Program-made: the position numbers and the translations under genes | The notes under the pieces: model-generated | Seen by the model: only the letters and a program-made list of their open reading frames with translations | What the model was told of the DNA's origin: nothing | Database searches by the model: none | DNA from: Syncephalastrum monosporum B8922 | Taxonomy: Eukaryota; Mucoromycota; Mucoromycetes; Mucorales; Syncephalastraceae | NCBI GenBank assembly: GCA_000697355.1 | Contig: JNEN01000968.1 | Span: forward strand, 1 to 64,000 | Direction: 5' to 3' | DNA length: 64,000 nucleotides | In this document: positions 21,038-32,427 of the stretch, in pieces | Numbering within the stretch: the stretch's first letter is position 1 | How the letters are laid out: each line of letters begins with the position of its first letter

Positions 21038-23028
21038 GATGTGTTGTGAATGAATGCAAATATTTATATGTACAGTAGATGAAATGTAGACGATTGGGTA
21101 ACGATGTGCACAGCACAGGGACCACGTGGCAGAAGAAGAGGTTTTGAGTCGTGAAGTAAAGTAGACGTTCTTCGGAAGCTCGTCTTTTTAAGCTTTTTGT
21201 TAAAAAAAAACACGGTATTTGATCAGTCTGAAACATGGCGAGCCATGGCGACTCCACATCAAATTTTTTCAGGCACCATGTTCTCGGCCCTAGACGATGG
21301 TCCATGATGGGCCACACCCTCGCGCTTCAGAAATTCTGTCCCTTCCTACAAAACAGAACGCGAAAAAAGAACCATCTGGCCAATATTTTTATCCTGTATG
21401 TCGTTTCTTTGATTGATCTCAACCGCCATTCCTTGATCTACATGTATCTGGCTGTCCTACGACGTATGGGACTTCTTGGTACTACCGCGTCTTACATTGA
21501 CCACCATCTCTACGATAACCCCGCTTCAATGACAGATTTCTGCTCTTGTTTTTCTCTTTCTTTTTTTCTGGGTACCATGACCCAGGTTGAAATTCCCTTA
21601 GCAAAATGTCTCAGGCAAAATATAGTGATAGTAGACCATCGAAAGCTTAGAAAGTACACTATTAGAAGAATGGAAAATCCTGGGCCTAAATCAGTTTCGC
21701 CACTTCGACTGAATGGAAGCTTCTTACTGTTCAACGATGTCACGTCATCCATGGTCTGGCCCGTCCAAAGGTGGTCAAAGCAAAATGCTAATGCGACGGT
21801 CGCTAATATTCTATAATTATTATCATTGTTATGGATCGGAAAATCGGTGGATCTGTGCTTTTTTTTTTTTTTTAATTTTGCTCGGCGAAAATACATGTGC
21901 TAGTACGTGGTTTTTTAAACTCGCATTAGCCTCTAAACATCCGTCTGTGCGTTTGTGGTGTCAGTATCTTTTGATCAGAATGTGTCAGCCAAGTCATTTA
22001 CTACAGCCGTAATTGTATCAGATTGGCTATATTTTATACACCATAGAATGTCCTTTTAGTACGCCTAAGCAGTGTGACAGCTAATGATCTTCGGGTGTTT
22101 CTTAGCAGATCATTCCTGGCAACCTGATAAACACGCCGATTGGACAGCAAATCTTCGTAAGCTGGGATTAAGCGCACTTCATTGATATTGTACATTAGCC
22201 CATGTCATGGAGCGTGCCGCCAAAGGCAATCACCATGAAACCCCCAAGAAAACTCAAAGCCATGCACCATGTCTACGTATAATCGCGATCGCGAGAAGCA
22301 TCATATGCTTGCCACATAATATCAAGCTCGACGATGAGCTTTATGGTTACGCCACCTCCTCTGTTGTCAGACTCCCTCCTGTACCTAGAATGCAGCATTC
22401 CTACCACGCGCAGGGCCGTTCCATTGCACTTTTCACGTAGCAAAAGGCATTGTTGCAGCTACCGGTGTATGCGAACATCAAAAGATGAATAAGATATATA
22501 AATTCTGCATATACGGATTCCTGATGTCAAAATAGACTTCCAATTGCATGTGATGAGTGACTCGCTAATTTTCTTGACAGAGTTTGATTCTTGGACACTC
22601 AAACGAAAACAGCATTGGATAATGCATTCGTATCACATGACGATGACTGGTGGTCTGCCGTTGACATATCAGCGGTAGCACACAGCCTCATCTCAAGCAA
22701 ACGCAGTTACACAACATACCTCTGCGTGTCGAACTCTAACTCCAGCCGCGTGGGTATCCTGCATTATTCTAGAATATCGAGCTTTCGGACCTATCTAATG
22801 AACAAAAAGCTCATTCACTCTATGTTCGAATACTATTTGCTGCTTTATTTAATAGACTAGGTAAGGTACCGAGTGAGATGTGACCTGTTCGCTTTATGAA
22901 ACTAACGTTGTGTTTCAACTTTGTTGCTTTTTGTGTTCCACCGAAAGTGGTCACAAATATAAATATACAAGAAGACAAGTTCTTTTTCGCATTTCCTTTT
23001 GAAAAGTATAAAGAAATTTGTCTTTTAC
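21038..23028. other. Gene-free stretch
   Basis: No supportable gene. A 193-aa plus-strand frame (21235-21816) and its minus-strand counterpart are hydrophobic, motif-free readings of the same AT-rich DNA. TATAAATA at 22958-22965 serves the following gene. Confidence 0.5.
22958..22965 (+). promoter_or_regulatory. TATA box
   Basis: TATAAATA 64 bp upstream of the DUF1348 gene start codon at 23029. Confidence 0.5.
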
Positions 23029-23536
23029 ATGGCTGACATCAAACCGCCCTTTACACTCGAGACCGCCCAAAAGAAGGTCAAATTTGCCCAAGACATGTGG
23101 AATACACGCGACCCTGAACGCGTCTACAAAGGTAAGTGGTGTGAAGGCACGCGCGGGGTGTATTTTCATTTTTCTTCAAACAGCCTACACCGAGGACAGC
23201 ATATGGAGAAACCGAGACAATTTCTTCACGGGCCATGAGAGTATCAAGCAGTTTCTCAAGCAAAAGTGGGAAACAGAGCATCGGTATCGGCTCCGCAAAG
23301 AGCTTTTTGCCTTTATGGATAACAAGATTGCCGTCCAGTTCTGGTACGAATTTGTCGACAAGGACGGGCAGTGGTGGCGGTGCTATGGTTTAGAGGATTG
23401 GACTTTTGACACACAAGGCAAGATGCGCAAGCGTCAAATGAGCGGTAACAACGTGAAAATTGCCGAGACAGAGCGGTGGTTCCATGAAGGAGTCCAAGAT
23501 GTAAACAGTGTTACCATCTCCGAAAAGCACTGGTAG
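23029..23536 (+). CDS. NTF2/SnoaL-like DUF1348 protein
   Basis: Two exons, 23029-23131 and 23184-23536, 456 nt, 151 aa. The protein begins MADIKPPFTLETAQKKVKFA and holds the full DUF1348 signature: AQDMWNTRDPERV, AYTEDSIWRNRDNFFTGHES, IKQFLKQKWETEHRYRLRKE, FAFMDNKIAVQFWYEFVDKD, WWRCYGLEDWTFD, GKMRKRQMSGNNV and ERWF. These small cone-fold proteins are common in bacteria and fungi, and their ligand or reaction is not established. Cytosolic, no signal. The length is typical (about 150 aa). The intron falls exactly between VYK and AYTEDS. Confidence 0.95.
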
Positions 23537-24621
23537 CCATTATTCTACCAGAGGGTAGACATTAGTGGAAACTTTAAAGACACAGAATGAAAGTTCGGAC
23601 CAGATATTTGTTTCTCATTATAAAATAAGGAAGACTGACAGATTTAATGTATCGATACTCAAATTCAAAATGAAGGCAATTGCATCGGCGAATAATAAGG
23701 GTTGCTTCCTTGAAGCGCGACCTTGAAGCAAAGCAGCAGGTTAGATCGACGATTTTGAGCATGATTTTTTCATTTTTTGCAGGATCGCGCCACAACTTAT
23801 TTCTTGGCCGGATATGCACGGCCGGATGTCAAAGAGTCGTATGACTTTTATAGCCAAAGCAAAAGCGATATTCTGCGAGACATGGTGTGACACTGAGCTG
23901 TCATTCTGCTATAGCTTCGTTGCTGGATTCAAGCTATGAAGGATACAGGCTCTATAATGCATACATGACGTCGAAGGAAGCCGGCTAAAGAGCACTGAAA
24001 AACTTGACCTGAAGAGGGGATTAGGACGAGCCCGGGCCATCGTTATGTGTCACACAAGGTTTACGTCCGTGGGCGCTGGGATCATCCCAAATCCGTGCAT
24101 CTGTACAGCTTTGTTGTGCCGCGTGATGTTTAAACATACGCAAAGAATAGAAAAGAAAAAAGCGCATGACACCTAACCATACTCAGCGTAAAATGAAATC
24201 GTGCAAGACTAGGGCGATGACTTTCCAAGGGAAGGGGTATGATAATCTTGATGTCGTTGGTCTGGGACTTGAGAGAAAGGGAGACGGGGTGGTTTGGTGG
24301 TGGTGGTGAGGGAACCCTCATTTTCCTTGTGTCCATTTTTGAGGGAAATAAGGGAAGGTTAGTGTCGAGTAGGCCATGTGGTCTGCAAGGCGGCCATGTG
24401 TTTTATAATACCACTTATACACAGAGCAGGGACAAGGAAGGTTTTACCTGACAGAAACATATAAAAGACAAACTTTTTTCTTCCAGTCTGAATCCCCACA
24501 ACCTTCCACACTTTAGCCAGTCTATTTTGATACGCACACTATCCTGAAGCTCTTCCACTCCCGTAGACACTCTTTCTCTCACACTCTCGCTCTCCTACCT
24601 TTTTCGCTCTTCAACATAATA
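23537..24621. other. Intergenic
   Basis: Nothing recognised in about 1.1 kb. TATAAAAG at 24460-24467 precedes the next gene. Confidence 0.5.
24460..24467 (+). promoter_or_regulatory. TATA box
   Basis: TATAAAAG 155 bp upstream of the ATG at 24622, followed by a pyrimidine-rich leader (TTTTTTCTTCCAG, CTCTTCC, CTCTTTCTCTC) typical of fungal start regions. Confidence 0.5.
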
Positions 24622-24942
24622 ATGGAACACGCTCTGCCTGCTACCTGGTCGTCTTTGCAAGACTCCACCGCAAACTGTGAGCAGATAAACTGTGACGAGT
24701 GTTGCTCGATGGACGATGCCTCGTCAGAGACGTCCTCGGAGACGTCCTCGGAGACGTCGTCGCTTTCGAGTGAGCATCTCTACACCTTTTCGGAGCTTAC
24801 GCCCTTCCATGTCCAGGATTGCGTCAAGACCAATCCAAGCCAGATGATTCGGATCGATATCCAGGGCGACACCGTCGAGCTGCCTGTCTATGCCCTGCGC
24901 AGACGCAATGCACTTTCACCGGACTGGCTGACCATCCACTAG
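24622..24942 (+). CDS. 106-aa acidic protein of unknown function
   Basis: A single open exon starting ATGGAACACGCTCTGCC. The N-half is Cys- and Ser/Glu-rich (NCEQINCDECCSMDD, then a tandem SETSSETSSETSS coded by a 12-bp repeat at 24724-24760). The C-half reads LTPFHVQDCVKTNPSQMIRI, DIQGDTVELPVYALRRRNAL, SPDWLTIH and looks folded. TATA box and pyrimidine-rich leader upstream support transcription. No family recognised, no signal peptide, no membrane segment. A minimal intrinsically disordered regulator is possible, but I have no evidence. Confidence 0.6.
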   Translation: MEHALPATWSSLQDSTANCEQINCDECCSMDDASSETSSETSSETSSLSSEHLYTFSELTPFHVQDCVKTNPSQMIRIDIQGDTVELPVYALRRRNALSPDWLTIH

Positions 24943-25034
24943 CCATGACGACCATTAATGTTTTCCCTTTTCTTTAATTCACCACCACGACACATTCAAC
25001 AGCACCACTGCCCTTCTCCCCTTTACTTTTGCTG

Positions 25035-25067
<33 letters not shown>

Positions 25068-25356
25068 CTCTGAAAAAAGTTTCTAGTTTAGCATGCCTGT
25101 ATATACCTTCCTGTAAATACTATTTTCAAATCATCGAAACATGATCATTTCTTCTCTTTTTGCAACAGAAGAAAAAAAGATAGTTATAGGCGAATGTGGG
25201 AAACTCTGTTCTGATTGGCTGGTATAAGATATACCTTCTCTTTTTTTTTTTGCAGGAGTTTTGTTGCACGCGCGCGTGCCAGAAAAAGTAAGAAAAAAAA
25301 AGAAGTATGCGAGTCGGGGCGGGACGGGCAAAGGGTTGTCCTCTTTGTCTTTCAGC
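24943..25356. other. Intergenic with (CT)n tract
   Basis: A 414-bp spacer containing a (CT)n microsatellite at 25036-25065 and the probable 3' end of the 106-aa gene. No gene. Confidence 0.5.
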
Positions 25357-27724
25357 ATGTCAAAAAGTCCCAAGATTGACTTTCGATGGCCTTCATCCCT
25401 CCTTCCTCCTCCTCCTCATGCTGAAGAGTAAGCTTATCGCCTCACCATAACATGTCCTATTGTGATCCTCACCGTCGATCCATTGCTTCATTTCTTTGTT
25501 TTTTTCTCTCTCTCTCGTGTGTTTCGTCACCCTTTTCCTTTTTACCTACTTCGGTGCTTTCCTTCGTTCTCTTCTTTTAGCCGCAAAGACGCCCCGCACG
25601 AATCGACGCCACCCACATTCCCACCATCCTTCCAGGTAAGCGTCTTTTTATTCTCATGCAGAACAGCATTATGTATCCATTTTCCTTGTCATTCCGGTAG
25701 CTATTCCAACATGGTGCGACGTCTCCTATCTTGACCTCCAAAGCCCCTGCCTCGCCAAAATCACCAAAACCACCTCGAATTTCGTCCCAATTCCTCGATG
25801 CCAAGGCACCCACTTTTGTGCCAAAGACTACATCCTTTGATCCTTTCAAACCTCTCGACATGGACAACAACAGCGGCAGCAATGTTGATGAGGAGGATGA
25901 GTTAAGTGGCCACTTGCTCAGTACCCAGCTACTCGACGACTTTGATGCAGAGCCTCCTCAACAGAACGAACAACCGCAACAACAACAACAACAACAACAA
26001 CAACAGCAATCCCCCCCGGCTGCATCGAATCCATTACCACAGTCTTATCCGTGGTCTCCACTCAGCAATTCAGGTCAGCCCAACACGTGGTACAACTCGC
26101 CACAACAACCCGTTGCATCGTCTGTGAAGAGCATTTGGGACAATACCCCGAAGGAGCAAGCGAGTCCCATAATGCCTGAAGCGGTCTGGGAGCGTTTCGA
26201 GCCTTACTCGCGTGAGGACGAAAAGGAGTTTGATCCCACCCTGCAATACTACCACGGCGCGCTCCTCGACAATGATACGATCCAGGACATGAACAAACTG
26301 TCGCTCTCGGTGACGAACCCTTCTGAGGAGGAGTCCCAAGCCGATAACTTGGACGAAGACATGTCCGCGCTCCAGATGCTCGAGTCCATCTTCACCGATC
26401 TGAGCGAGGCGGAGCTCACTCAAGTTTTGGAAGCCAACGACTACGACATGGACCGTGCGACCGAGGTCCTGTTTGCGAAAAAGAACAAGGAGCAGGAAAC
26501 ACACGAACCGACTGCGATTGTGTGCAAGACACCGCCTCCTACTCACGAGCCACGAAAGCGGCAAGTGTGCCGCCATTTTCTGGCGGGCGAATGCTACCGC
26601 AAAGACTGTTGGTTTGCGCATGATTTGCAGATTAAAGTATGCAAGTTCTGGTAAGCTTCTCTTCTTTTTTTTTTCTAACTCTTTTTCTAGTGCTCTCTCT
26701 AACCTCACCCACCTTTTTGCTTAGGTTGCAAGGCTCGTGTCTCAAGGGCGACTATTGCGAATTCTCGCACAACATTGACGTTCAGGAGGTTGCCTCCAAG
26801 ATCCACATCCAGACACCCACCAAGAAAGAGCCCATCCGCTTTGATGAACATGAATACCCCGGCCTCCAGAGTCGATATACCCCTTCCTCATCCTTTACCA
26901 CGCAATCCCCTCCGCCCCCCGCTTCCGAAGAATTCCCCTCGCTTGCAAGTGCAGCCGCTACCAAAAAGCAACCCGCCGCCGCAAAGCCCGTGTTTAACTT
27001 TGCCGAGATCGCGAAGCGAAAAGGCCCGCCTCAGGACAGCAGGAAGAGTGACAGCAAAAAGAAAACTCAGACGGACTGGCAGATCATGGAACGACTCCGG
27101 CGGCCGGTCCGGATCCCTTGGCTCGAGACGGGCAACGCGCTCAACTCTAATTATCTCAAGCAGGTAAGGGCGAAAAACAAAGAAAGTTCAGTGCCTTTGT
27201 TTTTTAGTTTTGTTTGTTTGATATACAAACGGGTGAACAGACGGGTAACATCTTTTTCATGGTAGCGTGCACAAGCCATCGAATATGGCATGCTGCGTAA
27301 CCGGTTCTTCAGTCGTGCGACGGCGTACTACCTTCAAGGAGATGGCGCGAAAGCGAAAGCGTACTCGAATGAAGCAAAGTACTACAATCGACTGATGCAG
27401 CAGATGCACACCGAAGCAAGCCAGCGGATCTTTGAGGAACGGAATCAGAATGAGGCGTTTGTGGATCTCCACGGTCTCCATGTGGACGAGGCCCTCGATA
27501 TCCTGCATGAGCGACTGGAGAAGCTCAAGGGCTACGGCGGCATCGTGTACGTCGTGACCGGGACCGGTCATCATTCGGGAGCACAGAGCAGAAAAGGAAG
27601 TAAGCTCAAGCCGAGCGTGGAGGCATACCTGCGGGACGAGAACTATCGATTTGCCGAAACGAGCATTGAGGGTGATAACAAGGGCGGCATTTTTGCCATC
27701 GACGTTGGCCGTTCCACATCATGA
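25357..27724 (+). CDS. CCCH zinc finger-CUE-DUF1771-SMR protein (RNA quality control type)
   Basis: Five exons, 25357-25427, 25581-25635, 25701-26650, 26725-27163 and 27266-27724, sum to 1,974 nt (657 aa). The N-terminus is Pro/Ser-rich with a polyQ run from (CAA)n at about 25977-26008. A CUE ubiquitin-binding domain is at about residues 263-303 (SALQMLESIFTDLSEAELTQ, DYDMDRATEVLF). Two adjacent CCCH fingers are at about 330-376 (VCRHFLAGECYRKDCWFAH, VCKFWLQGSCLKGDYCEFSH), split by intron 3. A DUF1771 helix block (RNRFFSRATAYYLQGDGAKA, KAYSNEAKYYNRLM) leads into an SMR domain from about 571 (VDLHGLHVDEAL ... VVTGTGHHS). The SMR DLHGL and GTGxH motifs are intact. In yeast, CUE-DUF1771-SMR protein Cue2 cleaves mRNA at collided ribosomes; that role here is inferred. 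The CCCH pair is an additional RNA-binding module. Confidence 0.93.
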
Positions 27725-28602
27725 CACCAACTCACACTCGCATCACACACACATACACTTGTGTGCGCGTGCCCCTCCCCCAACTTCTGCACATGTCAAA
27801 ATAAAAAAGAAAAATCAAATCAAATAACAAGAGGGTGGACGGAGGCAGGAGAAGAGAAAAGGGCGAGATGCTGGCATGTGTGTAACTATGTATGCATGTT
27901 GGGAGGTTCCCTTGCTGGGCGATTTCTTTGTTGCGATGGCGATGATACTATGTACACGTATGTACGGAGTAGGTGAAGCTAAGAAAGCAAGTAGAAGCAA
28001 GACACAAAAGGAGAAGACAAAGAAAACTGCATCGTATGGCATGTTAAAAATATATACGCAAATGTCCTCTATGTGCATATGCCGATGACGATGCTAGAAT
28101 ATAGAGTAGGATAATGAAGCAGTCTTTCAAGGAGCGCCAACGCAGGGTTCTTCAAGATATCAAAGCAGCCAGCAACCAGCACCAAGCACCTATGCATACA
28201 CACATACATACATACATACACACATACTGTGCATACTGTGTACATACAAAGCATCTATTTGTATCAGCATGGTGTGCTCAGCAGGTGATCAGCCCAGGCT
28301 CCCTTATTTTTCCCCAGGTCGGCGCGGGTACCAAATCGGGCATGAAGTCGGGGGGGGAAAAAGACAGCAAGGTGGCAACCTGTTCATGCTGTACAAAGGG
28401 ATAAACAAACACACGCGCCCGCAGATACTCATTATATCCATACACCCATTTACACACACACACACACACATACTCACACCTGTAACACATTTCATAGCGC
28501 CCTATTCACACACAAACATACATGACATACGTAGGATGCAGCTGGCTGTCGCTACCATGGTATTAAGCTATTTTTATTGTTTATTTGAACGATCTCCGTC
28601 GT
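27725..28602. other. Convergent 3' intergenic with microsatellites
   Basis: Space between two converging genes. It holds an (ACAT)n/(AC)n stretch at about 28198-28228 and (AC)n at 28451-28470. No gene recognised. Confidence 0.55.
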
Positions 28603-29666
28603 TTAAGATTCCATTTCACGGTCAAGATAGGCACGCAGCTGGGCGGTTCTGCAGACGTCGAGCGGGGCTTGGCCGGCCTTATTGAGCTGATCGGGATTGG
28701 CACCATGCTGCAGCAAGAGCAGCGCAGTATCTCCGTGACCTTCCTCGCATGCCATGTGCAGCGGCGTATTGCCCTCATCGTCCTTGGGATTAACGCGGCA
28801 TCTAGCATCCAATAAAGCCCTGACCACAGCGGAGTGACCCAGACTAGCGGCGCGATGCAGTGGCGTCTGCTTAATTCTGTTGACTGGGTTAACGTCGATC
28901 TTGTCACTTTGGAGGAGGCGCCGCACGATCTGCATATGGGATCATAAAAGTAAAAAAAAAATTGATAGAATGGAAGAAAATTACGTAGAGATTAAGGTTA
29001 TTTTTTCTTTTTCTTTATTACTGATTTACCACGGAAAGTTTACCTCAATCCTATTCTTTGACGCCGCATAATGTCTTTTTTTTTAGGTTCATGCACAGAG
29101 GTGTGTGTGAGTGAGCGATGGATATGCTGTTTTGTTATTTCCGTAAACGACTCACAAGGCTGTCTGGCCACTTTCATTCTCCACTGCGGCATTGGCACCC
29201 TGCGTCAATAACGCCTCCACTGCATCCAGATGACCTGCGGAGGCTTTTCTCACAGAGTGTGATAAATGTAAATGTAATGTAGACAGGACATGGTTCCTCT
29301 TTGTGCTATTATAACAGCGCTTTGTTTTTTTCTCCTTCCCCTAGTTACCTGCAATCATAAGAGGAGACCAGCCAGACTAAAACCAGAGTGACCGTATACA
29401 TATGTGGGTAAGTGGGTCGTTATGTGACAGGTCTTTGTGATAGGAGGCCATCCCCTCAGGTCACTCTTTACCTCGTCAAGGGCGTCAATGGGCACATGAA
29501 GGGTGAGGAGGTAATTGACAATGTTGGCATGACCCCCGGACGCCGCCCAGTGCAGCGGAGTGCGCTGATCGTCATCGCGACTGGTGGCTGCAGACGCGTC
29601 CTTCTCAATGAGCTGCTGAACAATGTAAAGTTTGCCTTCGTAGGCAGCGGTGAACACAGTCAGCAT
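28603..29666 (-). CDS. NAS6: Proteasome assembly chaperone Nas6 / gankyrin (PSMD10)
   Basis: Five exons, minus: 29472-29666, 29349-29376, 29156-29243, 29044-29074, 28603-28929; 669 nt, 222 aa, close to gankyrin (226) and yeast Nas6 (228). The protein is a stack of ankyrin repeats: FTAAYEGKLYIVQQLIEKDA, QRTPLHWAASGGHANIVNYL, SGWSPLMIAASAGHLDAVEA, SGQTALHYAASKNRIEIVRR, KQTPLHRAASLGHSAVVRAL, GNTPLHMACEEGHGDTALLL. SGW.PL.IAASAGH and KIDVN..N..K.TPLHRAAS are diagnostic of gankyrin against generic ankyrin proteins. Family members cap the Rpt3 C-domain during 19S base assembly. The two internal exons are only 28 and 31 nt; without them the gene appears as two unrelated fragments. The start was set at the ATG giving MLTVFTAAYEG. 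Confidence 0.93.
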
Positions 29667-30036
29667 GATAAAAACGTGTACAAAGCAAATGAGAAAGCGG
29701 GAAGAAATCTTCAGGATCGGAGCACCAGACCGCGACGCAACGCCGGCGTGCCGTGCGTGTGTGTCAGTTATGCTGTTGCTTGCGGTTTTTTGTTTCGGAG
29801 AACCAAAATATAGAAAAAAAATCATATTTGTAAAGTGTCATTTTGTGACACACGAACTTTTTGGATGTTTATGCAAGGAAACAGGTTTCATGTACATCAG
29901 AACGATAAAAGGGGGGGTCAAAGAAGGGATGATAGGCTAGTTTACAGTATGATTGAAAAGCGAAAGAGCAAAAGAAGAATATAACGAGAAAAAAGACGGG
30001 GATGCATGTGTCAAACAAGTAAGTATGGTATCCTGG
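29667..30036. other. Intergenic
   Basis: 370 bp, no gene. It is the promoter of NAS6 and the 3' side of the next minus-strand gene. Confidence 0.5.
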
Positions 30037-30387
30037 TTAATTTTGATGTTGCTGCTGCTGTTGCTGCTGTTGATGGAGCAAGAGCGCAAGCAAAGTGTCA
30101 TTGTCAAAGTCGACGTCTTTCATGGTCGGGATGAATGGCAGGTCGGTTGGAGAGGACGGCGGAGGGGGAGGTGTGAGGCAGACTTCGACAAAGTCAAGTC
30201 CTGCAAAGAGGTCGGTGATTTCTTCTGAGGTCTCGGAAGCGGTTGTGGTAGGTGAACCCAAGTCCGGCAATGTTTCGTCCCAGTCGTCAAACGCAGCACT
30301 TAATGCTGGTACTGATGGCTGTGATGACTCGTTATCGTGGGTCGGGTATTCGAAAGGCTCGAGGAGTAGGAGATGATCATTAGCCAT
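30037..30387 (-). CDS. 116-aa acidic protein with polyQ tail, unknown
   Basis: A single open exon. The protein starts MANDHLLLLEPFEYP and is strongly acidic with spaced aromatic and leucine residues (AFDDWDETLPDLGSP, EITDLFAGLDFVEVCL, DVDFDNDTLLALL) and ends in a poly-Gln run, HQN. DxxF/DDW..LPDL and TDLFAGLDF patterns resemble acidic transactivation segments, but there is no DNA-binding domain. A minus-strand TATATAAAG sits at about 30493-30502, 106 bp upstream of the ATG, and no splice signals are needed. Function not known; a coactivator-like or regulatory peptide is a guess. Confidence 0.6.
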   Translation of the reverse strand: MANDHLLLLEPFEYPTHDNESSQPSVPALSAAFDDWDETLPDLGSPTTTASETSEEITDLFAGLDFVEVCLTPPPPPSSPTDLPFIPTMKDVDFDNDTLLALLLHQQQQQQQQHQN

Positions 30388-30492
30388 GTTGGCAGAATAT
30401 ATGTATAGAGAAGGGAGAAGAATAAAGACAAGAAAAGAGAATTGTTGAGTTATGTACAGATGCTTTCGTTGAAGTGAATGTGAAGGCTCATC

Positions 30493-30502
30493 CTTTATAT
30501 AG
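30493..30502 (-). promoter_or_regulatory. TATA box
   Basis: CTATATAAAG on the minus strand, about 106 bp upstream of the 116-aa gene start at 30387. Confidence 0.5.
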
Positions 30503-31649
30503 GTCCTATTTCGCTCTTTTTTTTCTTTTCTTTATTTGAAACTTGGTAATGATAGCTGAGTGTGGAAAAAAGTTCAAGCCGAACGTCATGCGTTTCCGCG
30601 CAGTTCGGGTCACCGGGAAAGGGAGGACGGGGGTCAGACGAAAATGATGGGTACCGTTTTGCTTATTCTTTTTGCGGCGATCCTGGACAAACAAGGATAT
30701 GATTTGGGGGGTTCTACGGCTGGGGGGTCCAAAAAAGGGAGACACGGCGTGGGCAAAAGGGAAAAAAAGAAAAAGAAACAGTGTGTCCATGATGCGGTGT
30801 CTGATTTTACGTGCGGTGCCATGATTGGTGGCGATTGTCATCTCCCTTTCGGGTGTCACAAAAACACACACACGCACGCTTTAGAAAAAAAATTTTTTCT
30901 GCGCCTGGCGTTCATTGGTGTCTACGCCTTGTATTTCAGGTAACAAAAGGAAAAGCGCTTTTTTTTGTCATCAAACTTTTTTTTTTTGAGTTCCATTTCT
31001 AGACGTGAAAGCGCGCGCGGGCGCGCCGCACTAATAGAAACAGGGCCTTTGTAGGTATACAGCTTAGGCTGCATTGTCATTGTTCAGATCTTTTCCTTAA
31101 TCGTCCAGATGACGAGTGCATACACACACCACACACCACCCAACACGCTTACACACACACGCCTCGCTCACTAACAAACATAGCAACTTGCGCCTTACGC
31201 CCTTATCGGGTAATTTCCTTTTTACTGTGTCTTTTGTCACTTTTGTACGAGCCGGGAGAAGCGGCTTAATGATGATTGTCTCTGGATGCTAGATTTTTCG
31301 ATAGGCTCAGCATCTACACCCAAGAAAAAAAAATTCGTTTGGTCCGCCCTGAAACTCACTACTGGGCGCTATTTGATCATCCACCTAAAACCACGATTAT
31401 ATTGCAAGATATCAATACTCCGATTCATCCTTGGTTTGTTGATTGCCTTTTTTTGCTTCGGGTGGATGAAATGGTCGCCGATTGAGCCGGCAGCAAATGA
31501 TCAGGACCCCTTCGCAGCACCCGAGACACACGCACAGAGACGCCAACTTTTCACATCACGAGCCAATCATACCAGGCGCTGTCTGTATCCCCTTCCCTAT
31601 TCTCATATCCATTCAGTCTACTCTTTACCTTTTCTCTCCCTCCAATTAC
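30503..31649. other. Intergenic and RPL9 promoter region
   Basis: No gene. The divergent spacer between the 116-aa gene and RPL9 includes a CG-alternating stretch GCGCGCGCGGGCGCGCC at about 31011-31027 (potential Z-DNA) and A/T tracts. Confidence 0.55.
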
Positions 31650-31779
31650 GTAAGTGCTCATCCAACCCAACCCAACCCATCCATCCATCCATCCATCTAC
31701 CTATCTATCCATCCATCCATCTATCATCTACCATCTACCATCTATCAAACCATCCATTCACCCCTTACCTCTGTAATAG
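31650..31779 (+). other. Probable 5'-UTR intron of RPL9 with (CATC)n repeat
   Basis: A GTAAGTG donor at 31650 and an AG acceptor at 31778-31779 frame a CCAACC/CATC-repeat block (31663-31740) that ends 28 bp before the ATG. 5'-UTR introns are common in ribosomal protein genes. The inference rests on the splice-site consensus only. Confidence 0.5.
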
Positions 31780-31807
31780 ATAATACATATACATATACAT
31801 ACACATC

Positions 31808-32427
31808 ATGAAGGACATTGTCAAGAACGACGAGCTGATTATTCCCGAGGGCGTCAAAGTTGTCATCAACTCGCGTATCATCACTGTCACCGGCCCGCGT
31901 GGCACCCTCACCAAGAACCTGCGTCACCTCAACATTGAAATCAAGCGCGTCCAAAACAAACTCACGTTCACTGTCTTCCACGGCGTGCGCAAGCATGTCG
32001 CTGCCATCCGCACCGTCCGCTCGCTCGTCCACAACATGATTGTCGGCGTCACCAAGGGATACCAGTACAAGATGCGTTACGTCTACGCCCATTTCCCCAT
32101 CAACGTCATTATCAACGGCGAGGGCAACGCTGTCGAGATTCGCAACTTTCTTGGTCAAAAGGTGGTGTTCCACGTCAAGATGCGCGAAGGTGTGACCTGC
32201 GAAGCTTCCAAGGCCCAGAAGGATGAACTGCTCATTACCGGCAACGACCTCGAGGCCGTTTCTCAGTCAGGTATGGAGACACAAGAATGCATCCATTATG
32301 ATTTTCATGCTAACTCCGATGTTCAACAGCTGCTGATGTCCAACAAACCTGCCGCGTCAAGAACAAGGATATCCGAAAGTTCCTCGATGGTATCTACGTC
32401 TCCGAGCGCAATGTGCTCGAGGAGTAG
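31808..32427 (+). CDS. RPL9: 60S ribosomal protein uL6 (L9)
   Basis: Two exons, 31808-32270 and 32330-32427, 561 nt, 186 aa (yeast L9 is 191). The start is [20 protein letters not shown]. Core motifs include [51 protein letters not shown] and [10 protein letters not shown]. The intron has a GCTAAC branch site, and the last exon, [27 protein letters not shown], completes uL6. Structural protein of the large subunit near the sarcin-ricin loop. High codon bias toward C-ending codons fits strong expression. Confidence 0.98.

Noticed and set aside
21235..21816. 193-aa plus-strand open frame with hydrophobic segments, checked for a transposase.
   Set aside because: No DDE/D or helix-turn-helix motif, no terminal repeats; the opposite strand is equally open.
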